In this document: one piece after another, positions 35,494-48,800 of the stretch | Layout of the letters: each line of letters opens with the position of its first letter | Numbering within the stretch: the first letter of the stretch is position 1 | The notes under the pieces: model-generated | Database searches by the model: none | The model's input: only the letters and a program-made list of their open reading frames with translations | What the model was told of the DNA's origin: nothing | DNA from: Pseudorasbora parva | Taxonomy: Eukaryota > Chordata > Actinopteri > Cypriniformes > Gobionidae | Length of the DNA stretch: 64,000 bases | NCBI RefSeq assembly: GCF_024679245.1 | Contig: NC_090178.1 | Location: 43,448,072 to 43,512,071, forward strand | Direction: 5' to 3' | Position numbers and translations under genes: made by a program

Positions 35494-37231
35494 ATGTCTG
35501 TGTTTCGAGAACTGGTGGATAGCGCGGTGACCTTCTGCGCGAGACACTTCAGCACAGGTGTGTGTGTGTGTGGATTCTCCATTCATTTTTATATCGTATT
35601 AGTGTGTTGAATATGAATAGCATTGTGTATTCCCTGTATCACACAGGCACTTGTGCTAGAATACGAATGCACGCCATTCCCAAACTGAAAGAGGTGGATC
35701 GATGGACAGAGAAGAGAAGCATGTTTGGACTCTATGACAACATTGGGATATTGGGTGAGTGACTTATCTAAACACATACGTGCATTCAATCCTAAAATGT
35801 ATTACATGGTGTTCATCTTTGAATTTCTATAAGGTATGAGATGTGGCTCTTTGTAAAGTTCAGTCATTTTAAAATGGTGTTATAATTACTCATCCAGTCA
35901 TGTACCGTAGGAACACTAGATCTCACTTTCACCATTTCACTTTCAAATTGATTGGGTGCAAAATCTGCAATACAATAAACATGAAAGTAGACAGTTTTAT
36001 TATATGCATGCACCAAAATAGCAATGCACAGCAAACATGTATTATTTAAGGATGATTTGTTTACAATTATTTAATATTTGCCATCTAAATAAGAGAGTAA
36101 AACTCCACACAGGAACTGATTAATTTATATTCATAAACATGAATTACTCTTCCCAGCTCTAATGGGTCTAATTTTGCTATCAAGATTTAAATCTAAAATG
36201 CAATTAAAATATTTATGTCTATTCTTTTTTTGTTTGTTTAAATCAGTTGTGACAAGGATTGGAGCCAAAACTGGGCTACCAGGATGGTTTTTAGGAAACA
36301 TAATGCTTAACATTATGTGACCCTGGACCACAAACCAGTCATTGTGATTTATACCAGGGACAACATTTGGCAGAGACAACTATTTGAAAATCTGGAATCT
36401 GAGGGGGGCAAAAATCTAAATATTGGTAAAATCTCCTTTAAAATTGTCCAGATAAGTCCTTAGCAATGCAAATTACTACTAATACATTTTTCATATATTT
36501 ACGGCAGGAAATGCACATAATATCTTAATGGAACATGATCTTTACTTAATACTTTCAATTATTTTAGGCATAAAAGATCCGTTTGACCCATACAATGTGA
36601 TGTTGGGTATTGCCACAAATACACCCATGTGACTTATGAGTGGTTTTGGGGTCCAGGTTCACATATTGCATTAAAATCCTCACAATGTTCATATAACCAT
36701 TTTTTTTTTATTCTTCCCCTAGGCCAAATTGTATAGGGTAGGGGTTTTCAACATTTTAGATGCCACAAATCCCCAAATATGATCATCCTCATATTCTTAA
36801 ATTTAAAAGGCAGCTATATATTTTAGACATGTATGGAGACCAAATTTATACTGTGAAAATGAATATTATAAAGATGTGTAAACCAGTGTTTGGAAAATGT
36901 TTAGTTCTATTGTTAAATAAACAATTAATTTTTTTACTTTAGCCTTTTCAATGGACCACCATTTGTATGGGAAAGTGCACTATTGTTTTCACAGACAGTC
37001 ATCTAACACGGCGCTGACTTGTGTTTGACTGCAGGTGATTTTAAAGCCCACCCAAAAGACTTGATCAAAGGGCCCGTGTGGCTCAGAGGCTTTAAGGGAA
37101 ACGAGCTTCAGCGTCTCATCAGAAAGAAGCGGATGGTAGGAGACCGGATGATGACAGAGGACAAGCACATCCTGGACAAGAGGATCAGCTTCCTGTACCG
37201 CCGCTTCAACAGATACGGCAAACACAGATAG
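35494..37231 (+). CDS. mrpl51: mrpl51, mitochondrial ribosomal protein L51
   Basis: Exons 35494-35557, 35647-35754 and 37035-37231, all GT/AG, give 122 residues. The start [20 protein letters not shown] looks like a mitochondrial presequence (few acids, Arg/Ser/Phe). The mature part is strongly basic and contains [35 protein letters not shown] and RFNRYGKHR, the conserved core of mL51 in the large mitoribosomal subunit. Human MRPL51 is 128 residues. The ATG at 35494 directly follows an acceptor-like TTTTGCAG, so an untranslated 5' exon is likely. The second intron holds a MITE (36315-36664). Intact and probably functional. Confidence 0.95.
35755..37034 (+). other. mrpl51 intron 2
   Basis: AT-rich, containing the ATGTGACCCTGG-type MITE at 36315-36664 (right end inverted GTCCAGGTTCACAT). 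No exon is seen. Confidence 0.6.
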
Positions 37232-37389
37232 ACTGAACGACAGCTGCTGTATACGTCTCATTCGTTTGTATCAATGTGAAGTTCATTTTATGTCAAAAGC
37301 TGCAGCTTTGTTTATTAAACTGTAAAAAAACAAACATCTTTGCCACAATGTTAATGTCTATATCATTACAAAAGATCAATGTCAAATGT

Positions 37390-37762
37390 ATGGAAGTTGT
37401 TTCTGCCATGGAACAAAAAAAGGTCATCTCACAAGAGATTCTCTCACACAGTTCAGACTCGCAATTCTGAGGGAAATAAAGTCTGGGTTGTAAGATATAA
37501 ACTCGGAATTGTGAGCAAAAAAATTCAGAATTAGGGAGATTAAAAGGTTGCACTTACCTTTTTAATCTGTACGTTTATATCTCACAGTTGTCATTTTTCC
37601 TCGCATTATCCGAGTTTATATCTTAGAATATAGGAGTATGCCTAACAATTCCAAGTCTGCATCTCAGAATTCTGAGGAATTGGGGCAAATAAACTCACAA
37701 TTGCAAGAAAAAAAGTTGCAATTAATTTGTTTTATGCTGTGGCAGAAACAAGCTTCCATAAT
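37390..37762. repeat. Fold-back repeat between mrpl51 and tfpt
   Basis: Inverted ends TATGGAAGTTGTTTCTGCCA and TGGCAGAAACAAGCTTCCATA flank degenerate repeats such as AACTCACAATTGCAAG and its complement. It lies between the converging 3' ends of the two genes. AATAAA near 37475 inside it, or ATTAAA near 37314, may serve mrpl51 polyadenylation. Confidence 0.65.
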
Positions 37763-37878
37763 AAAGCTCTACACTAAATTACAAACAAAAAAAACACATT
37801 TCTCATTCACCCCCTCAAGTACAGCAGTTGTTTGAGTTGATGCAAGTGTGGAGGTTCAGAGGAGTGTGAGATCATGGA

Positions 37879-40800
37879 TCAGTGAGAGAGTGAACTCGGA
37901 CTGGGAAACCCTGTGAACGGACCGTCCGTGATGACCGGCTGCTCCGACTCCATCTGTGGGAGAAAAACAAAACGCGCATCTTAATATTGTCACTGCAATG
38001 GCGTTTGCTACGGCAAGCGTCACCATCACTACTGATCGTAGTTCTCCAGCATTTGTGCTCGAGTGAATCCTCAAATCGTGCTGTGAGGAAGGTGTGATGT
38101 TTTAAAGGAGATGTACATACCCTTTTTAAAATGATTTATTCTCTCTAGTGTAATAGCGCCATATGAAATCCATCCCCCCCCCACCCACCCCCCAAATTAT
38201 ATTTTTTCCATTTTAATTTTGATGTAATTTAATTTAGTAATCAAAAAAGCATGTCAAATGAATTGAAATCATGAAACTTGTACAATTTATTAAAAGTTTA
38301 AGAAATTACATGTCCAGGGCCCTATAAAATGTTTTATTTGATTTTTTTCTTAAATTTTGTTAAAAGAACAACAACAATAAATTCTGTTTTCTGGATTAAA
38401 TTTTAATGGTTATATTAAATTAAAATAAATCAAAAAGCATGTCTAATTAATATATCTTTTTTAATCACCTATGAAATGTTTTATTTTCAGAAGTTCTGTA
38501 TTGTGTATTAAAAATTTTCTGGCAATCAAAATGAACGCATAGAACATTAATTTATCCTTTAATCATATGAAATTAAACTAACTTTTTTTAAACATAGCTT
38601 TACTGTTAAAATAAAAAAAATATGATTTACACAGAGCATGGCGGATTCATATTTAAATATTATTTTTGCGGTTTAATTCTCACAGACACTAGTCTATATT
38701 GTGATTTGATTTAGGTGTACTGACTAATTTATTCATTAACAATTTGACATATTCCGTGAAATTCCGCGTTATACAGTAAATTCCGTTTTTCAGACAAGAT
38801 TCCGCGATTCCATCTGTGTTTTACGCATAGTGGAACTCAAAGGGCCCTAATAATATTGCCTGCATACACTACTGTTGAAAAGTTTGTGGTCAGTATTATG
38901 ATTTTTAAAGAAAATTATACTTAATATTCAGCAAATATGCATTCAATTTATCAAAAGTGACAGTAAATTAATTTCTAATGCTTCAAAAGCTTTCTATTTC
39001 AAATAAATGCTGCTGTTTTGAGCTTTCTATTCATCAAAGAATCCTGAAAAATATCACGCCACGCCCAATATCAGTAAATGCATCACGGTTTTCACAAAAA
39101 TGTGGAAAAACTGTTTTCAGCATTGATAATAGTACATGTTTCTTGAGCATCCAATCATCATATCAGAAAGAGTAATGATGCTGAAAATTCAGATTTGATC
39201 ACAGGAATAAAATACACTGTAGAGTTATATTCGCACAGAAAAAAAAAGCTATTTTATATTGTAATAATATTTCAGTTTTTACTGTATTTTTGCAGCCTTG
39301 CTGGGCATAAGAGACTTCTTTCAAAAACAGCTCCGTGACCCCAAACCTTTGAATTGTAATGTGGGAGCAGTAACTGCTGCCTGTCCCAGGTTTATATTCT
39401 TTAAAGAGACGTCCTCTGGTCCTTCATACCTGTGCGTCTCTCTCTCTGTCCTTCAGAACCCGGTGCTTCTTTTTCTTGGGTCCAGCTACTGAGTGAAGAG
39501 GAAACGCTGGAGAAGAGCCGTCTTCATCTCCACCGAGAGCTGGATCTAAAGCCTTTCCTTCATCCTGTTCGAACACATGAAGCGTGTTTAGTGTCATCGA
39601 CTACAGTGTTCGAACAAATACAGTTGAAATCCTTTCAAATAAATCAGAATCAGAATTGGGTGTGGAGTTTGTACCTAAATTTGAGACTTGGCTAGCAGAG
39701 TTTAGTAGTGTGCTACCGTCTTGCAGCTCATTTTCCTCTATAATTGGGTAATCATTGGTATTGGCAATTTAATTTAAGTATTTGACTTTAATGTATGTGT
39801 AATTAGATGTTTATAATGTGTATCAATACATATGTATGGATATTGTATGTTTCTATATGTACTTATACATGTATGTACTGTATAGGCATTTATCGTCATT
39901 GTGATTTCACAATTTTATCGTGATCATTTTTTTTACTTTTTTATCATAATTTATTCGCTTGAATTATTTGTTGGCATGGGGTGGGTGGTTGTTCTGTAAA
40001 AATGTGAAAAGCTGTAAAGAAATAAATAATAATAAATAAAAAAAGAATTGGGTGAACACGACTTTATGTTAAAGTCCCAGTGAACCGGAAGTAGCATGTG
40101 AGATTTCTTCAGTGCTGTGACAGTGCTGTGAGGGCAGGGTTTGAGTTCAGCGCTCCTGCTCTCCATCGATCGCTCACAGCAGACTAACGGTTGGTAGGGA
40201 AGTGGTGATCAATGAATTGTTCGATCTAAGTGCTAACAAAGCAAATAGGGTGAATTTAAAGGATCATCAGTCGTTCCTCACCTCTAGTGGGATGGTGAGC
40301 TGTGCCGTCCTGTAATCGTCTCCATACGAGTCCAGAGTCTTCATGAAAAACCTGACCACACACATGCAGCCGACATAAACTGTTATGACTGTTATAGTGT
40401 GTTATTACGACACTAACGTACCAAGTGAGAGGGTTAAATTATACAAATTCATTTTCAGATATAATAAGCAATAGCCTTTGTGTGGCTGAATTTATATGGG
40501 AGTCACTTCTATTAGTGAAATATGCCTTTTAATTCTTGCCACTTTTGCATGATGATATGTTAATAGAATAAAGTCTTCTTTTTTTTTTAAACATGGCAGA
40601 AATTACAGAATAAACATTTGACTAATCAACCAACCAATAATTTAAAGTTATTATTCATAGTGGGCGAAACTGATGTCCAGTCTAGGAAAATGTACATCTT
40701 CATTCTTTTTTCAAATATTATTAAAATGTATTCATATTTTGTAATCATATTGAGTAGTTGTGCTTGGAATCAATTGTTTTATTTGTTATAACACAATGAA

Positions 40801-42577
40801 ACATGGCAAATTTTGCAACATAGTTTTTGGCCAGACAGGTTGTCATACAAAGAAATTATAAACACACCTACAAAACTACAGAGAACCTACAAAATATATA
40901 AATATAAAGTATCCTTTCTGTTTTTCTATATGCATTTTTTGCATGGTATAATAAAAACTGTCGCTGTTTGCCTGTTTTGCCAAAGAATTTTGTCAGATAT
41001 TGTTATTGTCTCATATTTAAAATAATATATATATATATTCCTCATATTTTGATGGCATTAAAAACAAATATCGCCTCCGGACACACTTTTAGACCCTACT
41101 GTATTTATTTATTATTTAACTCCATCAAACTCAGGAGTAATAACATTTCAAATACCCATCACTAGAGTTTCTTTTTCCAACAAAGTGCATGCAAATATCA
41201 CTAGAGTTGTGTGCATGTACCTTCTTTCTTTCCTCATTCGGCGAGTCAGTCTCTGGACCTGGTGAAGGCGTCCCAAAATCTTCTCATTTACCTGAGAACG
41301 GGTTCATAGGACTTTTGGTCAAGAAGCGTTCCCCTTTTAGGGATAGATCAGCCACAAATTAGAAATCCATTACCTTTTACTCACCTTTTCATCGTTCCAG
41401 ATCTGTGACATTATTTCTTGCCCATGGAACACAAAAAGTGAATTTCTGAAGAATACCCTGACTACTGTTTCTCAATTTCCACTCAAAAACTGACCATTTG
41501 TGTTCCCCAGAAAAAAGGGAAGTTTATAGTTTGTGTTCATATAGTATGGTCATATAGTTTTGGAACAAAATTTTCCGGTTAAACTGTTCCAGAACATCAG
41601 GGGCTTGATTTTATCCTTTATACGCCACAGACCTCAAAATATGATTATCATCATCGTGAGGGACTCCCATACTAAAATATACAAGACATCTGTCTATTAT
41701 AGTTTTACATTATATATGTTTTCTACTCACTGTAGTAATGTAGTGATAAATGCATTATTTATTCATTATAATAATTTTTGTATTCATATAAAACTATATA
41801 CATTTTAATTAATGTATTTTATAATAGACTAATAACTAATAACTACTATTTTATTTGAACCATTTTCTTTCTATTTCTATGTATTTATTTATTTTAATCC
41901 AATTTTTTTTTTTTACTAAATTATTATAATAGTATTATTTATTATTATTTTGGAGAGATTTTATTTCATTAAGCAAAATACTTGAAAATTAAATAAATAA
42001 TAAAAAAATGTTTAAATCATCTATTATATTTAGCGAATTATATAAATCTTAAATTATTTTCTATTAAGTTACATATATGAAATAAATAATACAAACAAAT
42101 TAAAAGGCATCTATTTATTATAAACACCAACTGGATACATCACAAAAATAGTATTATATGTATATTATTAATAATGTAATAAATCTAAAATTATAACATT
42201 ATAATTAAAAAAATGAAGAATATGAGGAAAGGTGAGGTGATGCATCATTCCGTGTAAGGTGGACTGCACTTCACTTTATTAAAATGTTATTTAATAGATA
42301 AATACCCCCTGCTCTACACCAAAGTTTAGGGCAAATGCAGAACCCCGCTCACCTGCTCAATCTCTTTGCACCTCTTGCTGAGAGCTTGATACTTCCTTTT
42401 GTCCAGCTCTCTCCTCTCGTCTTCCCCATCCTGTCCGGTGCCGGAAGGGGCCCCGTCGTTCTCCAGGAGCTCACTGCCGCTGGGGCCCAGCTCCACTCCG
42501 CCCGTCTCCAGCTCCGCTTCCAGAATGTGACCCCCAAACAGTGGAGGTAAAGCGAGCCCTGAGAAATCCTCCATCAT
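37879..42577 (-). CDS. tfpt: tfpt, TCF3 fusion partner (INO80 complex subunit)
   Basis: Coding exons on the minus strand are 42353-42577, 41221-41291, 40282-40351, 39430-39564 and 37879-37953; phases agree and give 191 residues. The start ATGATG directly follows an acceptor (TGTGCTTCAG at 42578), so an untranslated first exon ending at 42861 is likely. Landmarks: [17 protein letters not shown] near residues 8-24, a basic coiled-coil region from [18 protein letters not shown] through [17 protein letters not shown], then LDSYGDDYR, and a nuclear-localisation-like GPKKKKHR. Human TFPT (Amida) carries the same blocks and is a nuclear subunit of the INO80 chromatin remodeller. The short last exon ([11 protein letters not shown]) is less conserved and its assignment is weaker. 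Divergent from ndufa3, as in human. Confidence 0.93.
37954..39429 (-). repeat. tfpt intron 4, repeat-filled
   Basis: About 38160-38850 is the repeat family with GGGCCCTATAAAAT seen also near 13 kb, preceded by a C-rich tract at 38176-38196. About 38880-39310 matches the interior repeat at 20.87-21.48 kb (TTTGATCACAGGAATAAA). Confidence 0.6.
39565..42352 (-). other. tfpt introns 1-3
   Basis: Excluding the exons at 40282-40351 and 41221-41291, this is AT-rich sequence (extreme at 41740-42220) with no recognised gene. ORFs on the plus strand here are chance. Confidence 0.5.
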
Positions 42578-42860
42578 CTGAAGCACATGATGAACAAACA
42601 GAACTATGCTTTGTCTTGCATAAACAAGAAGTGTTTTTCAACAGATGCAAAGTGCATTCAGTAAGAACACACCTTCTCACACAATATTTAGTTACATTTA
42701 CAGACCATGATGGAAATAATCTTATTGATCAAGCTAAAAATGCTTTCTATGACCTCCTCACATGGGTTTTATGAAATGCTAGTGAACAAGCTAATATAAT
42801 TTGCAGTAAAGTTAGTTTTGAAAGTTTTAATGATTGGGTTAGATTCAGCTCTGTACTCAC

Positions 42861-43187
42861 CTTTAGTTAGTGATGTTGTAAACATCCGCACATGATGTCA
42901 GTTGTAAATACTGAAGGTGTGTTTTTTACTCCTCATAAGTTCCGTCTATATATCATTTAATCGATGCATCAAAACAAAAGCATATTTTAGCCTGGTCTAT
43001 ATAATAAAATAAAACAAAAAACCTTTATTTCATCTACATTACAGCTCTCAAAACATCGAGCTAACACAAGACGCGTATTAAACGCGTCATTGACCATTGA
43101 GCCAATCCAGACCGAGTGCGTCACCAACATGTGTTTAATGAACTACATATCCCATGAGGCCTGAAGCAAAGGACTACAGGAGCAAAC
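42861..43187. promoter_or_regulatory. Bidirectional tfpt/ndufa3 promoter with a ZNF143/THAP11-like site
   Basis: tfpt first-exon donor (CTAAAG then GTGAGT, minus strand) is at 42861 and the ndufa3 ATG at 43188, so both genes share at most about 330 bp. At 43142-43160 the sequence ACTACATATCCCATGAGGC matches, with a few changes, the ACTACAATTCCCA consensus bound by ZNF143 (STAF) and THAP11, common at nuclear genes for mitochondrial proteins. ACGCGTATTAAACGCGT (43071-43087) is a nearby CG-containing repeat. No TATA box is obvious. Confidence 0.6.
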
Positions 43188-45805
43188 ATGGCGGGCTGTA
43201 AGTACATTTTGCGTGTTAGCCGCTTGAAACATGACAGGTTTAATTGTAGTTCAGCTCGATTGTATTGTATAATAACAGAATAAATTGGGAGTTGATGAGA
43301 GGTGTTATAAAAATATCGGTGTAGGAAAAAACAATTAATGTATAATGTGCGAATACGAGAATGACCTTGGTCTCAGGCTAGCTCTGGTTTTCATATATGG
43401 TTTAAACATGAATATATAAGTTATATATAATATAAGAACTTATGTTTGTTGTGTGCACCTCTGACGCCTTTAGGAACCTAACAAAATGTACCATGTTTTT
43501 GTTTTCGACATGTAAGTTGCCATTGTATTCTCAAAATGTAAATAAATACACTACCGGTCAAAAGTTATTGTTTTAACATAGTTAATGTAAAGAAGCTTTC
43601 GCACCAAAAGTGAAATGAATACGCCCTAGACTGAAGGAAATGCAACGCTGGTCAATAAATTGAAAAACAAAGTAACTTATTTGAAGTAACTCATATTTTA
43701 ATATAACTTGGAGGGGGAAAAAAGTAATCTGATTTTGTAACTTCTGTAATGCGTTACTGTGAGATTAATGCACAGTAGAATTGTTTTAAGAATTGTTTTA
43801 ACATTCATTTTTAAAATGTTTTTGAAAAAAGTCTCACCAAAGTTCAATGTATTTTATCAAAAAGTATACATTTCCTTCCAAAAAAACAACAACAAATCTT
43901 TCTGACCCCAAACTTTTGTATGCCAGTGTATCACAGTTTACAACAGTTCTTATACTAATACTTGTAATACTATTTCACAATATTATGTTTTTTTGATCAA
44001 GTAATGCAGCCATGGTAATGTATATTAAGTGCCACAGTATTATCATATAAAACAATTACTGTGCCTTTTGAAAACAAGTAAAGCACTGTAATAAAATGAC
44101 CAAGTAAGCACATCACTTCGCCAGGTTTTGTCTGCACAGATCTGTTCATTGACGGTACTCTTTCTTTTTTTCTTTAGTTGGCAGGTTTTTGAAGAATGCT
44201 TGGAATAAAGAGCCTGTGATCACAGTTTCCTGTGGACTCGGACTGCTGGGTGAGTGTGAGATTAAAGTGTGATCACATTATGAGCGTTCATCTTCCTGCT
44301 TTATGCATCTAACATATATTTTGTGTTTCACTCAGCTTGCATTCTGCCGGCTGTGAGCCCTTTAACAAAGTACACCGGAATGATGAACAAAGCTATTCCA
44401 TTTAATTACCCAGGTATATTATTCTTACGCAATTCTTACATAGTTCAGGGTTATTTTGGTGTTTCTTCGGTTGGGGGAACTTTTTAATATATTTCAGATA
44501 TTGTAAACAATACAATGGTGTTTTTATTTGGTTATTATTAAAGAAATGAAAAGGCGAGGACATCTCTTATTTAATTATATGATATTTGTTGTATTTTATA
44601 TTGTAGATAATTCTCTGACATTTGTGTTGAAAAACCTTAAAGGGATAGTTGACCCAAAAATTACCCCACGATTTACTCACCCTCATAGCCTGACGTGGTC
44701 ATACTCAATTCTAGTAAGTGGAGCAAACACCTTTGTGCCTGGAAGAAAGATGAAGATTTAGTGCATGGCAATGCATTTTGTCTAGCCTGACGTGGTCATA
44801 CTCAATTCTAGTCAGAATATGAGTCTGATGCTGCTCCATTGGGCTGTGATTATGGGGCGTTTCAACCGAACCAGGAAAGACCTCAATTGGATAGAACTAG
44901 AACCAATCAAAGCAACGAAGCGACACATAACGTTAGTTGTCAAATGTCAACAGAACTCAACTGCACTGTGTTGCCAAGTCTGCGGTTTTCCCGTGGGTTG
45001 TTTTCCGTGTCCGCGGGTTGAAGTGAAGCGACCTTAATTATGTGATCTATAGACCCAGGAATGTGAATTTTAGCAGGCAACCTTCCCAAAACAACACACG
45101 TTTAACCCCCCAAACCCATCAATTCTGAAGTGAATTGATGGGTTTGTGTAAGAAAAATATCAATTTTTAACATAACATGTTATAAAGTAAAATATCAAGC
45201 TAACAGATTGCCTTCCTTATTCAACTTACGGAAAAAGCACAACATTGGACTTTGAACTGCGAGAGACGTTACACTTTCTGCGTAAGTTGAATACAGAGGC
45301 GGTCTGGTGGAAGCTCGATATTTTACATTATAATGTGTTAAATATGGATATTCTTCTCATAAAAATCCATCGATTCGCTTCAGAAGGCCTTTATTAACCC
45401 CCCGGAGCCGTGTTGAGTACAATTTATAATGGATGGATGCACTTTTTTGGGCTTAAAATTTTGGGCTGCCATTATAACGATTGGAAGAGCCAGGACATTT
45501 TTGAATGTAAGTCTGACTGTATTCGTCTGAAAGAAGAATGTCATATACACCTAGGATTACTCGAGGGTGTGTAAATCATGGGGCAATTTTCATTTTTGGG
45601 AGAACTAACCCTTTAAGCTCAATTAATTTAATCTCCACATGCATATGCAATGAGTTATTTGAAAGTGTCTGCCTGTTAGTTTGAGCTTTATAATTCTGTT
45701 TGACTCTCTTCAGTCCCGGTTCGAGATGATGGAAACATGCCAGACGTTCCAGCGCACCCATGTGACCCACAGGGCAGAAGCTTGGATTGGCTGAAAAACC
45801 TGTGA
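43188..45805 (+). CDS. ndufa3: ndufa3, mitochondrial complex I accessory subunit
   Basis: Exons 43188-43197, 44178-44249, 44336-44413 and 45714-45805 (GT/AG throughout, phase 1 at each junction) give 83 residues; human NDUFA3 has 84. The first exon codes only three residues. Landmarks: [11 protein letters not shown], one hydrophobic transmembrane segment ([19 protein letters not shown], about residues 19-37), [20 protein letters not shown], and the end [18 protein letters not shown]3 is a single-pass inner-membrane supernumerary subunit of NADH:ubiquinone oxidoreductase. AATAAA at 45874-45879 is a good polyadenylation signal. Intact. Intron 3 contains a TTAA element. Confidence 0.96.
43552..43932. 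repeat. Composite MITE in ndufa3 intron 1
   Basis: Begins ACACTACCGGTCAAAAGTTA and ends inverted CCCCAAACTTTTGTATGCCA, ends typical of fish Tc1/mariner-derived MITEs. It encloses a second repeat (AAGTAACTCATATTTTAAT, GCGTTACTGTGAG) related to 46380-46650. Confidence 0.6.
44641..45612. mobile_element. TTAA-flanked element in ndufa3 intron 3, carrying element B pieces
   Basis: TTAA at 44637-44640 and 45613-45616. Ends AGGGATAGTTGACCC and inverted GGGAGAACTAACCCT. Inside are two left-end copies of element B (TAGCCTGACGTGGTCATACT at 44687 and 44784), the first breaking off after about 50 bp. The ORFs of 60-81 residues here come from element B. Confidence 0.8.
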
Positions 45806-48800
45806 AAAGTCCTTCAGAATCCTGTACAGTCCAAACCCTCCTTTCCTTCTGTCTCACTAGATGGATGGCTCTCAATAAACGTTCTTTATTTAATGATCTT
45901 ACCGTTTCTTTGATTGATATTTTATCTTTTTTAGCATCATTGTTTGTATATAGAGATTGACACACCTAAAACCACAGAGATTAACTTTGTTTATTGAAGT
46001 ACATTTGGAAAAAGGGGGGGACAAAAAAAGAGGATGAAGTCTATAGAGTTATCATGATGTTAAAACATTCAAGAGACCAAAATATATGACTGATCCATAG
46101 AGACTGAATCCTGAGCAAAAACATTTAGGGAAAGTAGTCATATGTCTGTCAAGTGGCTTCATAACACATAAGCATAAAATCATGATCGAAATAGTACAGT
46201 AAAGTCCTGCTTTAAATGCCAGTGTTCAGGAGTCTCTGGGATATTTAATAAAAGTACAATGTCAGCAGGGATCAAATCTGCTCAACCGCGATTACATCAG
46301 TTCGGAAATTAAAATGACAAACTAATACAGGCTAACATGCAGTGGAGTCCAAAAGTCTGAGCAGTGCAGCATTAATCTCACAGTAACGCATTACAAGTTA
46401 CAAAATCAGATTACTTTTTTTCCCCTCCAAGTTATACCTCCAAGTTATATTAAAATATGAGTTACTTCTTCAAGTAAGTTACTTTGTTTTGACCAGCGTT
46501 GAATTTCCTTCAGTCTGCGGCGACTGAACTTTTTTATTATTAAAAAACAAACAAGCAAACCCAGGTGAGAAAAGTAATTAACTATGCATTACTTTCAATA
46601 AAAAGTAACTAAGTAACATTACTTTTAAAAGTAACTTTCCCTAACACTGAATCTGAGACCATGTAAATCTAAGATTTTTTAATTTTAATACGTTCTAGGA
46701 TGTAAATGAGTAATGAACATGGCATTCCAGCACTCTGGCCCTGTTCACACCGCAAATCCTAATGCTCAATTCTGATTTTTTGCTCAGATCTGATTTTTTG
46801 TTTGGCTGTTCACATTACCTTTTAAAATGTGGCCTAAATCTGATTCCATTGTGAACTGTTTGAGGTTTCAAACTATCCCGCATGTGTAAAAGAACAATAT
46901 CAATGACATCAGACGCAGCGCGCTGTTGCACTAAAGTTCGGGAGGTTATAGAGGAAGTAAGCCTTTTCGCTTTTATTTAAACATGTTTGTGTAATGGAAG
47001 CCATAACATTAATGAGCAGGTGCTGAAGAGGAGAAGAACGAAAAGAAAGAGTGCAAAATTAGTTATTTTGGCCTTTTGTCACGTTCCTTTGGCACTGAAG
47101 CCAAGTTTTTCTGTGTCCCTGTTCTTCCATTTCGTGTGCTTTCAAAAACGCAGCGGTTACGGTAGGATCCTTCTAGCTTAGCTTGAACTGAAGTATCTCC
47201 CCATATCAGGTCTAACACCTCACTCTCCCTCCATTGACTCGCTCCATCGCTGTTCTCCATATCTAGTCTAGTTTTAAATGTTACTGTCTGTGTCTGTTGT
47301 GTCTAGGGCTAACTCGCTGGTGCATAATTGTGACAAATGTCGCCATAGATTGACGTAAAATCCACATCAAATCCGCTTTGGTTGTTCACACTGCGGCCGC
47401 ATTGAAAAAAATCAGATCTGGGTCTGATTCAGGACCACATATGTATGTGGTCTAAATCTGATTTGAAAAAATCAGATCTGGGCTAGATTTGAGTGTTCAC
47501 ACTAGCTCTGAAGAGGTCTGACCTGGTCACTTGACCCCCAAAAAAATCAGATTTGGGCCACTTTTGCCTGCAGTGTGAACGAGGCCTCTGTAGATCAGTC
47601 ATCAAGAGTCATTGATCATGTGACTCAGACGGTCAGTTTTTCTTTGTCTTTGGATTGTCTCAAATCATGCTGGAGAACATGACGCATAAAATATTGAATC
47701 TATGACAATTTTTCAATTTATCCTGTTATGCTGAAGCATTAAGAAAACATTTGTATTAAATATTTCAATATTCTCAGACTTTTGGACCTCAGTGTATTAC
47801 AGTAGACAGATATATTTACATACATAAGGTCGGAGATTTAAGACATCCTTATAATAGAAAAAAGTTAATAAAAGAAGGTATCAGAACAAACTGACCCTGG
47901 AGTGGAGAAAAAATATGTTTGTGAACAAAATTGTCATCAGTAATAATAATTAGTTATATTGGTTTCAGTGTAAACTCTTTTAAGACGAGTGACCTTAGTC
48001 AGGTTAGACGCCATATTGAATTTAACACGGATGGAAACGAGGTTGTGAGGGATAGACGTACAGTCTTTACAATGGCACAATGCTATAAACATCCTAGATC
48101 GTTTAATTTTGACATTTTTTTCAATAAGACGTTTCATCGGCTGAACAATGCATGTTATTAAATAAAAGTACAATCCATTGAACACTGTCATTTTGCCAGC
48201 CTCGTTTTCTTTCCTGTCACAAATTAAATATAGCGATACCCTGACTAAGATCTGTTTAGAAACAATTTAAGAGAACAACTCAAAAGTAACTCAATCATAT
48301 TTTCTTAGGTTAATTTCAAACCGCTGGACAAGGAAATCTCTCAAAATGATGGCGAAAACATGGGGGAAGAAGAGAGTTTGGTAACACTTTATTTTAAGGT
48401 GATGTAGTTTAATGTTACTTCATGTACTTACTATAGTAATAACAGTAAATTACACATAATTACAAGTAACTAACCCTAAACCAAACCTGGTAGCACTTAT
48501 TTTACAGTCCTGTTCCCCATGTACATACTATGCACTTATTATAATAATTGTAATAACTGGGTACTAACCTACCCCTAAACCTAACCTTAACCCATGTAGT
48601 AACCTTAATTCACAATACTTTCTTAGGAAACTACAATTTAAGTACACTTAAGTACACAAACTGTAAAATAAAGTGCAACCTCAAACCTTTACTCTAACTA
48701 TAACTCTATAGTAAGTACATGTAGTTAATATTACTTGAGTCAGTATGTAACTACGTCACCCTAAAATAAAGCATAACCAAGAGTTTTCCATATCTTTCTT

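Noticed and set aside
42335..42774. Plus-strand ORFs of 71-77 codons
   Set aside because: Antisense to the first tfpt coding exon or its upstream intron.
45576..45965. 129-codon minus-strand ORF
   Set aside because: Lies across the ndufa3 last exon and 3' UTR on the opposite strand; it is a shadow.
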